Assembly (NCBI RefSeq): GCF_030291075.1
Contig: NZ_CP127407.1
Location: forward strand, 2,974,001 to 3,038,000
From: Stenotrophomonas sp. 57
GTDB taxonomy: Bacteria > Pseudomonadota > Gammaproteobacteria > Xanthomonadales > Xanthomonadaceae
Length of the DNA: 64,000 nt
Direction of reading: 5' to 3'
Shown here: positions 34,770 to 43,897 of the stretch, piece after piece
Numbering within the stretch: the stretch's first letter is position 1
Layout: every line of letters starts with the position of its first letter
Notes under the pieces: generated by a model
Told to the model about the DNA's origin: nothing
The model's input: the letters and a program-made list of their open reading frames with translations, nothing else
Databases searched by the model: none
Program-made: the position numbers and the translations under genes

Positions 34770-35006
34770 CCCCGGCGCCCTCTTCCCCGCACCTGCGCGA
34801 CGGCATTCCGCGGGACGATGATGCCTTGATCGCTCGACAGCGTGGCAGCCTCTGATCCACGGCGAATCATGCAGATTGGCGACCGGCGGGCACGCGGCGG
34901 CGTGCAGGTCGCCAAGCAGAACGGCAAGGCCGCCGGCTACCTGGTCATCCATCACCACTTCTTCGGCGCAGCCTTCATCGAAATGCTGAGGGTGGCGGAA
35001 GACTGA
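34766..35006 (+). pseudogene. GNAT acetyltransferase remnant (frameshifted and truncated)
   Basis: ATG 34766 reads MTPAPSSPHLRDGIPRDDDA and stops at TGA 34853. A different frame continues as IMQIGDRRARGGVQVAKQNG then KAAGYLVIHHHFFGAAFIEM and stops at 35006. The second part is typical of the central GNAT strands (VAGYLV.HH.FFG..FIEML.VA), yet the acetyl-CoA loop RRxGxG/A is missing. Both a frameshift and loss of the C-terminal half are needed to explain it. Confidence 0.7.
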
Positions 35007-35025
35007 TCAGCAACTGCAGAACGCA

Positions 35026-35054
35026 CAAAAAAGCCCACGCATTGCTGCGCAGGC
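35026..35054 (-). terminator. Intrinsic terminator of tRNA-Pro
   Basis: On the minus strand GCCTGCGCA-GCAA-TGCGTGGGC followed by TTTTTTG. Confidence 0.85.
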
Positions 35055-35071
35055 CTCTTGATTCATCACAG

Positions 35072-35148
35072 TGGTCGGGACGGCCGGATTCGAACCGACG
35101 ACCCTCTGCCCCCCAGGCAGATGCGCTACCAGGCTGCGCTACGCCCCG
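35072..35148 (-). tRNA. tRNA-Pro (anticodon GGG)
   Basis: 77-nt cloverleaf with encoded CCA; acceptor CGGGGCG/CGTCCCG, anticodon arm TCTGC-CTGGGGG-GCAGA, T-loop TTCGAAT. Anticodon GGG reads CCC and CCT. Confidence 0.94.
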
Positions 35149-35216
35149 ACTGATGCTGCGATGTGCCCGCCAGTGCGGCGGGCCGTGAAGTATAGCGGAT
35201 TATGATGGAAATGGGA

Positions 35217-35573
35217 TCAGCGGCGCAGCAACTGCAGCACTTCTTCCAGCTCCATGCGCACCTGCTTGATGATCTGGTTGCTCAACGCGGATTCCTCGCG
35301 CGCATCCGGACCATCCAGACGCAGGCGTGCACCACCGATGGTGTAGCCCTGTTCGTACAGCAGGCTGCGGATCTGCCGCACCATCAGCACGTCATGGCGC
35401 TGGTAGTAGCGACGGTTGCCTCGGCGCTTGGCCGGCTCAAGGCTGGGAAACTCGGTTTCCCAGTACCGCAGGACGTGCGGCTTGACGTCGCACAGCTCGC
35501 TGACTTCACCGATGGTGAAGTAGCGCTTGGCCGGGATCGGCGGTAGTTCGCGGTTACTGCCCGGATCCAGCAT
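35217..35573 (-). CDS. MerR-family transcriptional regulator
   Basis: 118 residues with a MerR winged HTH (about 17-85): [44 protein letters not shown], then a helical dimerization tail. No Cys-based metal site is visible. It lies at the end of the thrS-to-ihfA cluster and overlaps the 3' end of ihfA by 20 bp, an arrangement common in gammaproteobacteria. Ligand unknown. Confidence 0.92.
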   Translation of the reverse strand: MLDPGSNRELPPIPAKRYFTIGEVSELCDVKPHVLRYWETEFPSLEPAKRRGNRRYYQRHDVLMVRQIRSLLYEQGYTIGGARLRLDGPDAREESALSNQIIKQVRMELEEVLQLLRR

Positions 35574-35853
35574 AAGCTTCCACCCTCTCCTTGAGCTTCT
35601 GGCCCGGACGGAAGGTGACCACCGTACGGGCGGAAATCGGAATTTCCTCGCCGGTCTTGGGGTTGCGACCCGGGCGCTGGTTCTTGCGCCGCAGATCGAA
35701 ATTACCGAAGCCCGACAGCTTCACCTGACGTCCCTGTTCCAATGCTTCACGCAGCACATCGAAAAACGCGTCGACGAATTCCTTGGCTTCCCGCTTGTTC
35801 AGACCGACTTCGTCGAACAGCTTTTCCGCCATCTCCGCCTTGGTCAATGCCAT
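35554..35853 (-). CDS. ihfA: Integration host factor subunit alpha
   Basis: 99-residue DNA-bending protein that pairs with Ihf[21 protein letters not shown] opens it, [20 protein letters not shown] (about 47-66) is the beta arm that inserts into the minor groove, with the intercalating Pro, and [15 protein letters not shown] follows. Full length. It sits 27 bp downstream of pheT, as in E. coli. Confidence 0.96.
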   Translation of the reverse strand: MALTKAEMAEKLFDEVGLNKREAKEFVDAFFDVLREALEQGRQVKLSGFGNFDLRRKNQRPGRNPKTGEEIPISARTVVTFRPGQKLKERVEAYAGSGQ

Positions 35854-35880
35854 TGCCTGCTACCCCCGAGTGCTGCCCGC

Positions 35881-38262
35881 TCAGCCGCGGATCCGGGCGT
35901 GATGTTCACGCTCGATGGCAGTGACCGCCTCGGCCACCACCGCATCCACGTCGCGGTCCGTCAGAGTGCGCGACTTGTCCTGCAAAATCAAGCCCATAGC
36001 GAGACTCTTGAATCCCGGCTCGACGCCCTGGCCGACGTAGCGGTCGAACAGGTTCAGGTCGCGCAGCAGCGGGCCGGCGGCCTGGCGGACGGTGGCCGCC
36101 AGATCGGCCCAGGCCACCTGTTCAGGCACCAGGAAGGCCAGGTCGCGGCGCACCGCCGGGAAGCGCGACAACTCGCCGGCACGCGGCAGGCGGCGGGCGG
36201 TCAGCGGCTCCAGGTCCAGTTCGAAGGCGTAGACATCGGCTTCGATGTCCATCGCCCTGGCCAGGCGCGGGTGGACCTGGCCGATCCAGCCAATGGCCAC
36301 GCCATCGCGGAATACTTCAGCCGAACGCGCCGGGTGGCCGTAGGCGCGGGCCGACGGGCGGAACTCCAGCTGCGCGCCACTGGCAGCGGCCAGCGATTCC
36401 AGGTCGCCCTTCAGGTCATGGAAATCGACCTTGCGGGTTGGCAGGCCCCACTGCACGGCCTGCGCATCACCACAGACCGCAGCGGCCACGCGCGGGGTTT
36501 CCAGCGGCGCCGGCTGGCCATCTCCGGCCTGCTGGGCAAACACGCGGCCGAGTTCGAACAGGCGCACGCGACCGAGCTGGCGGGCGGCATTGCGGCCGAG
36601 GGTGGCGACCAGGCCCGGCAGCAGCGACGGGCGCATCACCGCCAGTTCGGCCGATAGCGGGTTGGCCAGCGGCACCAGGCCATCGCGCAGCTGCCACTGG
36701 GTCAGCAGCGCGTCGTCGACGAAGGCGAAGTTGACGGTTTCCTGCTGGTCGCGGGCGATCAGCTGGCGGCGCACACTCAGCGCGTCCAGCTGGGTCTCGC
36801 TTGGCATCGCAACGCGCGAAGCACCGCCCGGCAGCGTGGTCGGGATCTGCTCGTAACCGTGGATACGGGCCAGCTCTTCGATCAGGTCTTCTTCGATGGC
36901 GATGTCGAAACGGCGGCTCGGCGCAGCGACCTGCCAGCCCTCGGCAGTGGCGGCCACGTTCATGCCCAGCGCGCGCAGGATGCGCTCGACTTCGGCGTCG
37001 TCGATGGTGATGCCGAGTACGCGACTGATGCGCGCGCGGCGCAGCACGATCGTCGCCGGCTGCGGCAGGTCGTCGGCGCGCACGGCCTCGGTGACCGGCG
37101 CCGGGGTACCGCCGGCCAGGTCCAGCACCAGGCGGGTGGCGTATTCGATGGCGGTGCGCGGCAGCGCCGGATCGACGCCGCGCTCGAAGCGATGACCGGC
37201 ATCGGTGTGCAGGCCCAGCTTGCGGCCACGGCCCATGATCGCGGCCGGCGCGAAATGCGCGGCCTCCAGGAACACCGCGGTGGTGGCATCAGTGACGCGG
37301 GTGTCGAAACCACCCATCAGGCCGGCCAGGCCGACCGCACGATCGGCGTCGGTGACCACCAGGAAGCTGTCGTCCAGCACAGCATCGCGGCCGTCCAGCA
37401 GCTTCAGGCTCTCGCCCGCGCGCGAACGGCGCACGGCGATGCTGCCCTGCAGGGTGGCGAGGTCGTAGGCATGCATCGGCTGGCCCAGCTCCAGCATCAC
37501 GTACTGGGTGATGTCGACCAGCAGCGAGACCGGGCGCACGCCACTGCGGCGCAGGCGCTCGGCCATCCACAGCGGGGTCTTGGCCGCGGCGTTGACGCCT
37601 TCGATGACGCGCCCCAGGTAACGCGGCGCTTCGGCGCCGGCGTCGAGCTGGATCGACAGTTCACGGCTGCCGACCGGCGCAATGGCATCGGCGGCGAAAT
37701 CCAGCACTTCGCTGCGGGTGGCCGCTGCGACGTCGTAGGCGATGCCGCGCAGGCTGAAGCAGTCGGCGCGGTTCGGGGTCAGCTTGATCTCGATGCTGGC
37801 GTCCGGCAGCCCCAGGTACTCGACCAGGGATCGGCCGACGGGTGCATCGTCCGGCAGCTCCAGCAGGCCGGAGGCATCATTGTCCAGGCCCAGCTCCTTG
37901 GCCGAGCACAGCATGCCGTTGGACTCGACGCCGCGCAGCTTGGCCGGCTTGATCTTCAGCTCGCCGATCTGCGCGCCGACCATCGCCAGCGGCGCGACCA
38001 GGCCCGGACGCGCGTTCGGTGCGCCGCACACGATCTGCAGCAGCTCGCCCTGCCCGGCATCGACCTTGCACACCTGCAGGCGATCGGCTTCGGGATGGCG
38101 CACCGCTTCGACGATGCGCGCCACGACCACGTGATCGAGGCCGTCGCCGAGCGCGGTCACTTCTTCCACTTCCAGGCCGATGGCGGTCAGCACCGCGCTG
38201 AGCTCATCGCGCGAGGCGGAGGTCGGGACGTGGCTGCGCAGCCAGTTTTCGGAGAATTTCAT
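35881..38262 (-). CDS. pheT: Phenylalanine--tRNA ligase beta subunit
   Basis: 793-residue beta chain of the alpha2-beta2 enzyme. Order of domains: B1 (MKFSENWLRSHVPTSASRDE), EMAP-like tRNA-binding domain (about 40-150: VCKVDAGQGELLQIVCGAPN, NGMLCSAKELGLD), B3/B4 editing site (about 210-390), B5, B6/B7 pseudo-catalytic core, and the C-terminal anticodon-binding ferredoxin fold (SRFPAVRRDLAFLV...). The length is normal. Start ATG 38262 has AGGG upstream. A SMAG palindrome stands between pheS and pheT. Confidence 0.97.
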   Translation of the reverse strand: MKFSENWLRSHVPTSASRDELSAVLTAIGLEVEEVTALGDGLDHVVVARIVEAVRHPEADRLQVCKVDAGQGELLQIVCGAPNARPGLVAPLAMVGAQIGELKIKPAKLRGVESNGMLCSAKELGLDNDASGLLELPDDAPVGRSLVEYLGLPDASIEIKLTPNRADCFSLRGIAYDVAAATRSEVLDFAADAIAPVGSRELSIQLDAGAEAPRYLGRVIEGVNAAAKTPLWMAERLRRSGVRPVSLLVDITQYVMLELGQPMHAYDLATLQGSIAVRRSRAGESLKLLDGRDAVLDDSFLVVTDADRAVGLAGLMGGFDTRVTDATTAVFLEAAHFAPAAIMGRGRKLGLHTDAGHRFERGVDPALPRTAIEYATRLVLDLAGGTPAPVTEAVRADDLPQPATIVLRRARISRVLGITIDDAEVERILRALGMNVAATAEGWQVAAPSRRFDIAIEEDLIEELARIHGYEQIPTTLPGGASRVAMPSETQLDALSVRRQLIARDQQETVNFAFVDDALLTQWQLRDGLVPLANPLSAELAVMRPSLLPGLVATLGRNAARQLGRVRLFELGRVFAQQAGDGQPAPLETPRVAAAVCGDAQAVQWGLPTRKVDFHDLKGDLESLAAASGAQLEFRPSARAYGHPARSAEVFRDGVAIGWIGQVHPRLARAMDIEADVYAFELDLEPLTARRLPRAGELSRFPAVRRDLAFLVPEQVAWADLAATVRQAAGPLLRDLNLFDRYVGQGVEPGFKSLAMGLILQDKSRTLTDRDVDAVVAEAVTAIEREHHARIRG

Positions 38263-38349
38263 GGTGTCACCCTGGTGGGAGGTGTACCTCCCGTTGCGGT
38301 TTTTGTGGTCGCCCAGCGCATGCGCAAGGAGGCGTCCATCCAGAAAAGC

Positions 38350-38372
38350 AGCCGAGCATGGCTCGGCTCTAC
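38350..38372 (-). repeat. SMAG (GTAG-type) palindrome inside the pheST operon
   Basis: Minus strand GTAGAGCCGAGCC-AT-GCTCGGC; it lies in the 121-bp gap between pheS and pheT and would be transcribed with them. Confidence 0.85.
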
Positions 38373-38383
38373 ACGGTTGCGGC

Positions 38384-39570
<1,187 letters not shown>

Positions 39571-39572
39571 AC

Positions 39573-39932
39573 TTATGCCGCCAGCGCGCCCTTGGCCTTT
39601 TCGGCCAGCGCAGCAAAACCGGCAGCGTCGTGCACGGCGATGTCAGCCAGGACCTTGCGATCCAGGGTGATGCCAGCCTTCAGCAGACCGTTCATGAAGC
39701 GGCTGTAGCTCAGGCCGTTGATGCGGGCAGCCGCATTGATACGGGTGATCCACAGCGAACGGAAGTTGCGCTTCTTCTGCTTACGGCCGATGTAGGCGTA
39801 CTGCTGTGCCTTGATGACCGCCTGCTTGGCGACGCGGAAGACCTTGCGACGGGCGTTGTAATAGCCCTTGGCGAGATCCAGAATCTTCTTGTGGCGGCGA
39901 CGCGCCTGTACGCCACGCTTAACTCGTGCCAT
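39573..39932 (-). CDS. rplT: Ribosomal protein L20
   Basis: 119 residues of the large-subunit assembly protein, [20 protein letters not shown], with the RNA-binding basic N-terminal helix and the globular C-terminus ([20 protein letters not shown]). In E. coli L20 represses its own operon by binding the leader; the neighbouring order rpmI-rplT is the same here. Confidence 0.97.
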   Translation of the reverse strand: MARVKRGVQARRRHKKILDLAKGYYNARRKVFRVAKQAVIKAQQYAYIGRKQKKRNFRSLWITRINAAARINGLSYSRFMNGLLKAGITLDRKVLADIAVHDAAGFAALAEKAKGALAA

Positions 39933-39943
39933 TTTTCAGTTCC

Positions 39944-40141
39944 TCAGAGGTAAGGGAGCATGCGGTCCAGACGGCCTGCGTCTTCTGCACGGACATGGCC
40001 CGTCTGACGCAGATTACGCTTACGCTTGGTCGCTTTCTTCGTGAGGATGTGGCTACGGTTGGCGTGGCCGCACTTGTACTTGCCCGAGGCGGTCTTGCGG
40101 AAACGCTTGGCCGCTGCCCGGTTGGTCTTGATCTTGGGCAT
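39944..40141 (-). CDS. rpmI: Ribosomal protein L35
   Basis: 65 residues: [20 protein letters not shown], then [20 protein letters not shown], ending RLDRMLPYL. Whole-length match to the family. Start ATG 40141; the frame is open upstream but that part is not L35. 11 bp separate it from rplT. Confidence 0.97.
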   Translation of the reverse strand: MPKIKTNRAAAKRFRKTASGKYKCGHANRSHILTKKATKRKRNLRQTGHVRAEDAGRLDRMLPYL

Positions 40142-40331
40142 TGCAATGTCCTTGATGGGATATGACCCTGGTTTCTGACTGATCTGGCGGCGGCCTGGGC
40201 CGCTCTTTCCGTCCTGCCATGATCGGCGTACGACCCGTCCTGGGTGGGTCGAGCCGGGCATGATACAGGCAAAACCGTCCTGCCACCAGCCCCTGCAACC
40301 CTTTCAGGGCGATTCACCGGCATGCCGCAAA

Positions 40332-40362
40332 AGCAAAGGGGCGCCGATGGCGCCCCTTCACC
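40332..40362 (-). terminator. Terminator-like hairpin between infC and rpmI
   Basis: AAGGGGCGCC-GAT-GGCGCCCCTT (40336-40358), a 10-bp perfect stem; on the minus strand TTTGCTTTTG follows. It would lower rpmI-rplT transcription from the thrS-infC promoter or act as part of an L20-type control region. Confidence 0.65.
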
Positions 40363-40406
40363 CTGAACCGTTCAGCCAGGCGCCCCGGAGGGCGGCCCGT
40401 CAGGCC

Positions 40407-40934
40407 TCAGGTCTTCTTCTTCGGCGCGATCATCATGACCATCTGACGCCCTTCCAGGCGCGGACGGGATTCAATGACGATGTCCTCGCCCAGATCGGTC
40501 TCGATCCGGTTGGCCATTTCGCGGCCCAGTTCCTGGTGGCTCATTTCACGGCCACGGAAACGGATGTTGACCTTGATCTTGTCACCATCCTCGAGGAACC
40601 CGCGCATCTTGCGCAGCTTGATCTGGTAGTCGCCCTCGTCCGTGACCGGACGGAACTTCACTTCCTTGATCTCGACCTGCTTGGTCTTCTTCTTGGCCTC
40701 GCTGGCCTTCTTCTGCGCTTCGAACTTGAACTTGCCGAAGTCCATGATCTTGCAGACCGGCGGATCGGCCTGCGGCTGGATTTCGACCAGGTCCAGGCCT
40801 TCATCTTCGGCCATGGACAGCGCTTCGTCGCGCGACAACACGCCGATCATTTCTCCGTCACTGCCGATCACGCGGACGCGCGGCACACGGATTTCCTGAT
40901 TCTTGCGGTTCTGTTTGTTGTCAGGGGTGCTGAT
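40407..40934 (-). CDS. infC: Translation initiation factor IF-3, with AUC start codon
   Basis: 175 residues. IF-3 binds the 30S subunit and rejects wrong start codons and non-initiator tRNA. N-domain (about 1-75: [40 protein letters not shown]), lysine-rich linker and C-domain ending in [11 protein letters not shown]. The best start is ATC 40934: GGGAG lies 8 nt before it and the resulting [12 protein letters not shown] matches the length of other IF-3 N-termini. TTG 40949 has no ribosome-binding site. A rare AUU/AUC/AUA start is the known basis of infC autoregulation in E. coli. Confidence 0.93.
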   Translation of the reverse strand: MSTPDNKQNRKNQEIRVPRVRVIGSDGEMIGVLSRDEALSMAEDEGLDLVEIQPQADPPVCKIMDFGKFKFEAQKKASEAKKKTKQVEIKEVKFRPVTDEGDYQIKLRKMRGFLEDGDKIKVNIRFRGREMSHQELGREMANRIETDLGEDIVIESRPRLEGRQMVMMIAPKKKT

Positions 40935-40997
40935 ATTACGTTCTCCCAAGGGTATCGAACCGGTCCGGGTGCCTGTGCGCCCGGACCGGACCTTTGC

Positions 40998-42899
40998 TTA
41001 CGCGCCCTCGGCGTGGAGCCGCTCGATGAAGGCCTGCAGGCTCATGCTGCCCAGGTCTTCGCCAGAACGCGTACGCACCGCCACAGCCCCATTTTCCTTC
41101 TCGCGGTCACCGATGACCAGCAGGTAGGGCACGCGCTGCAACGTATGCTCGCGGATTTTATAGCCGATCTTCTCGTTACGCAAATCCGAGCTGACGCGGA
41201 AGCCTTGCTCCGCAAGGGTTTTGGTCACGCCCGCGACGTATTCAGCCTGAGCGTCGGTGATATTGGCCACCACCACCTGGGTCGGGGCCAGCCAGGCCGG
41301 GAACTGGCCGGCATGGTGCTCGATCAGGATGCCCAGGAAGCGCTCCATCGAGCCGACGATGGCACGGTGCAGCATGACCGGGTGCTTCTTCTGGCTGTTC
41401 TCGTCCACGTACTCGGCGCCCAGGCGGCCCGGCATCATGAAGTCGACCTGCATGGTGCCCAACTGCCAGGTACGGCCGATGGCGTCCTTCAGGTGGTACT
41501 CGATCTTCGGGCCATAGAAGGCACCCTCGCCCGGCAGCTCCTGCCATTCAACGCCACAGGCGGTCAGTGCCGAGCGCAGCGCGCCCTCGGCCTTGTCCCA
41601 GGTGGCGTCGTCACCCAGGCGCGATTCCGGGCGCAGCGCGATCTTGATCTGGATGTCGTCGAAGCCGAAGTGCTGGTAGACCGCCAGCGCCTGCTGGTGG
41701 AAGGCCGTCACTTCCGACTCGATCTGGTTCTCCGTGCAGAACACGTGGCCGTCGTCCTGGGTGAAGCCACGCACGCGCAGGATGCCGTGCAGCGCGCCGG
41801 ACGGCTCGTTGCGGTGGCAGGAACCGAACTCACCGTAGCGGATCGGCAGGTCGCGGTAGCTGTGCAGGCCCTGGTTGAACACCTGGATGTGGCCCGGGCA
41901 GTTCATCGGCTTGACCGCGTACGTGCGCTTCTCCGATTCGGTGAAGAACATGTTGTCCTGGTAGTTGTCCCAGTGGCCGGACTTCTTCCACAGGCTCACG
42001 TCCAGGATCTGCGGGCAACGCACCTCGCCGTAGCCGCTGTTGCGGTAGACCTTGCGCATGTACTGCTCGACCACCTGCCACAGCGCCCAGCCCTTCGGGT
42101 GCCAGAACACCAGGCCCGGCGCTTCTTCCTGCAGGTGGAACAGGTCCTGCTGCTTGCCGATGCGGCGGTGGTCGCGCATCTCGGCTTCCTCGATGCGCTT
42201 GATGTACGCCTCGAGCTGCTTCTTGTCGGCCCAGGCGGTGCCGTAGATGCGCTGCAGCTGTTCGTTCTGCGCGTCGCCGCGCCAGTAGGCGCCGGAGATG
42301 CGGGTCAGCTTGAAGGCCTTCAGGAAGCGAGTGTTCGGCACGTGCGGGCCGCGGCACATGTCCACGTATTCCTGGTGGTAGTACATGCCCATCGCCTGGA
42401 TGTCCTCGGACATGTCCTCGATCAGGCGCAGCTTGTAGTCCTCGCCACGGGACTTGAAGATCTCGATCACTTCGGCGCGCGGCGTCATCTTCTTGATGAC
42501 GTCGTAGTCCTGGGCGATCAGCTCACCCATGCGCTTCTCGATCGCGGCCATGTCCTCCGGGGTGAACGGGCGCTCGGAGTAGATGTCGTAGTAGAAGCCT
42601 TCGGCGATCACCGGGCCGATCACCATCTTCACGTCCGGGTACAGCTGCTTGACGGCGTGGCCGACCAGGTGGGCGCAGGAGTGGCGGATGATCTCCACGC
42701 CCTCCTCGTCCTTGGCGGTGATGATGCGCAGGCTGGCATCGTGGTCGATGACGTCGCTGGCATCGACCAGCACGCCATCCACGGCACCGGCGATGGTGGC
42801 CTTGGCCAGGCCGGCGCCGATCGACTGGGCAACGTCCATGACGCTGACGGGGTTTTCAAACTCGCGGCGGCTGCCGTCGGGAAGGGTAATGTTGATCAT
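40998..42899 (-). CDS. thrS: Threonine--tRNA ligase
   Basis: 633-residue class II synthetase. TGS domain (about 1-62, [20 protein letters not shown]), editing domain with the zinc-like [17 protein letters not shown] (about 75-91), catalytic core (about 240-530) with motif 2 ([20 protein letters not shown], about 360-379) and the zinc ligands Cys/His/His, then the anticodon-binding C-domain (about 535-633). Start ATG 42899 begins the TGS domain. Preceded by a Thr-codon leader peptide and terminator. Confidence 0.97.
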   Translation of the reverse strand: MINITLPDGSRREFENPVSVMDVAQSIGAGLAKATIAGAVDGVLVDASDVIDHDASLRIITAKDEEGVEIIRHSCAHLVGHAVKQLYPDVKMVIGPVIAEGFYYDIYSERPFTPEDMAAIEKRMGELIAQDYDVIKKMTPRAEVIEIFKSRGEDYKLRLIEDMSEDIQAMGMYYHQEYVDMCRGPHVPNTRFLKAFKLTRISGAYWRGDAQNEQLQRIYGTAWADKKQLEAYIKRIEEAEMRDHRRIGKQQDLFHLQEEAPGLVFWHPKGWALWQVVEQYMRKVYRNSGYGEVRCPQILDVSLWKKSGHWDNYQDNMFFTESEKRTYAVKPMNCPGHIQVFNQGLHSYRDLPIRYGEFGSCHRNEPSGALHGILRVRGFTQDDGHVFCTENQIESEVTAFHQQALAVYQHFGFDDIQIKIALRPESRLGDDATWDKAEGALRSALTACGVEWQELPGEGAFYGPKIEYHLKDAIGRTWQLGTMQVDFMMPGRLGAEYVDENSQKKHPVMLHRAIVGSMERFLGILIEHHAGQFPAWLAPTQVVVANITDAQAEYVAGVTKTLAEQGFRVSSDLRNEKIGYKIREHTLQRVPYLLVIGDREKENGAVAVRTRSGEDLGSMSLQAFIERLHAEGA

Positions 42900-42963
42900 C
42901 GCAGTGGCTTCGTGCGGGGCCCGCGGGGCGGGCTGGAAAGCGGTCCCGGGGCGGCGCCCGGGC

Positions 42964-42990
42964 AATAAAAAAGCGCCACGAGGGCGCCTG
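42964..42990 (-). terminator. Attenuator terminator in the thrS leader
   Basis: On the minus strand AGGCGCC-CTCGT-GGCGCTT (42989-42971; one G-U pair) is followed by TTTTATTG, giving a U-run of six. It stands 25 nt after the leader-peptide stop and about 65 nt before the thrS ATG. GGCCCTG (43002-42996) just upstream could pair with CAGGCGCC (42990-42983) as an antiterminator. Confidence 0.75.
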
Positions 42991-43014
42991 GAACACAGGG
43001 CCTTCGGGGGCAGG

Positions 43015-43041
43015 TCAACAGTGGGCGGTGGTAGTGCTCAT
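43015..43041 (-). CDS. Threonine leader peptide of thrS (MSTTTAHC)
   Basis: Nine codons on the minus strand: ATG AGC ACT ACC ACC GCC CAC TGT TGA. Three Thr codons in a row, directly before an intrinsic terminator and a threonyl-tRNA synthetase gene, are the classical layout of an attenuator that senses charged tRNA-Thr through ribosome stalling. The Shine-Dalgarno sequence is weak (GAGCG about 8 nt upstream). E. coli thrS is instead controlled by ThrRS binding its own mRNA, so this would be a different mechanism. Not experimentally known to me. Confidence 0.65.
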   Translation of the reverse strand: MSTTTAHC

Positions 43042-43100
43042 GTCGCACGCTCGGCCGGCGCTGGGCGCGGGCCACCTTGTTCCAGTCAGGGAGTGTGATG

Positions 43101-43129
43101 ATCTTAAACCAGCGCACCGGAAAGCCCAA
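43101..43129 (-). promoter_or_regulatory. Promoter of the thrS leader
   Basis: On the minus strand TTGGGC (43129-43124), 17 bp, TAAGAT (43106-43101). Predicted start near 43094, about 53 nt before the leader peptide. With the leader elements it accounts for most of the gene-free interval 42900-43327. Confidence 0.6.
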
Positions 43130-43176
43130 GAGCTACCGTACGGTCCGCTGAATGGCCGCCGCTGGCGGCGTGAAAA

Positions 43177-43195
43177 CGCAATGATTACCATGTGC
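43177..43195 (+). promoter_or_regulatory. Possible Fur box upstream of the PepSY operon
   Basis: CGCAATGATTACCATGTGC agrees with the 19-bp Fur consensus at 11 positions, including the block AATGAT and CAT on the other side. Weak on its own; supported only by the iron-linked nature of the genes downstream. Confidence 0.3.
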
Positions 43196-43327
43196 ACGCA
43201 GCCCGCCCCGTGCCAGCCTGCCCGCTTTCCCCCAGGACCTCGTGATGCGCCACCCGCTCCGACCGGCTCCCGCCGGCCCCGCCCGTGCCCCGCGTTCGCC
43301 GGCCCGCTGCCGCGGCGGCCGTCCGCA

Positions 43328-43624
43328 ATGATCACCGTCGGCCTTTCCACGCTCGGCTTCTGCAGCCTGGGCATGCTGGCGGCGATGTTCTCGGCGCTGG
43401 CCTTCTATGCCGCCTCGCCGCACTGCCGCTGGCCGCGCCTGCGCCGCGCCGGTCGCCTGGGCCGCCAGATCGGCCTGGTCGCGGCCGCCGCTGCGCTGTG
43501 GCTGTGGATGGCAGAACTCGGCTTCGCTGCCGGCCTGGTGGCGATGCTGTGCACCTGGATGCTGGCGGCGATGCTGTTGCCGGCCCTGGCCGCCTGGCAC
43601 CGTCCCGGCGCGGAGTCGCCCTGA
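43328..43624 (+). CDS. Small membrane protein, DUF3325-like
   Basis: 98 residues, three hydrophobic helices: MITVGLSTLGFCSLGMLAAM, then LGRQIGLVAAAAALWLWMAE and LVAMLCTWMLAAMLLPALAA. The basic loop CRWPRLRRAGRLGRQ lies between helices 1 and 2. It overlaps the next gene as TGATG. Proteins of this kind occur with DUF3649 and PepSY membrane proteins next to siderophore receptors; the DUF assignment is from memory of that context. Start ATG 43328 has no strong ribosome-binding site. Confidence 0.7.
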   Translation: MITVGLSTLGFCSLGMLAAMFSALAFYAASPHCRWPRLRRAGRLGRQIGLVAAAAALWLWMAELGFAAGLVAMLCTWMLAAMLLPALAAWHRPGAESP

Positions 43625-43887
43625 TGTGGCCGCGCGCCTTCGCTGGCATCGTCGCCGGTTTCTTCCTAGCCGCCGCCGCGACCGGCCTGCTGGCATGGCT
43701 GCCGCCCGGCCCCTGGCAGCGGGCGCTGGTGCCGACCCTGATCGCTTTCATCCCGCTGTGGATGCTGGCCGCCCTGTGGGCGTTCAGTTTCCGCAGCGCG
43801 CTGCGTGCCTGGCTGGTGCTGGGTGGCAGCGCCGCCGCCGGCTTCGCCGTGCTTGGGCTGCTGCGCCTGATCGGCGCGGTGCAATGA
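43624..43887 (+). CDS. Small membrane protein, DUF3649-like
   Basis: 87 residues with three helices; ALWAFSFRSALRAWLVLGGS (about 49-68) is the segment typical of DUF3649. Its ATG shares a base with the upstream stop codon, implying coupled translation. PepSY protein follows after 10 bp. Role probably linked to iron or siderophore handling, by context only. Confidence 0.75.
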   Translation: MWPRAFAGIVAGFFLAAAATGLLAWLPPGPWQRALVPTLIAFIPLWMLAALWAFSFRSALRAWLVLGGSAAAGFAVLGLLRLIGAVQ

Positions 43888-43897
43888 GACCCGCCCC

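Noticed and set aside
40947..40949. TTG as the infC start
   Set aside because: No ribosome-binding site, and the N-terminus would be five residues longer than expected; ATC 40934 fits better.
43028..43327. Extended coding frames upstream of the DUF3325-like gene
   Set aside because: Pro/Arg-rich, lacking family similarity, and overlapping the thrS promoter and leader.
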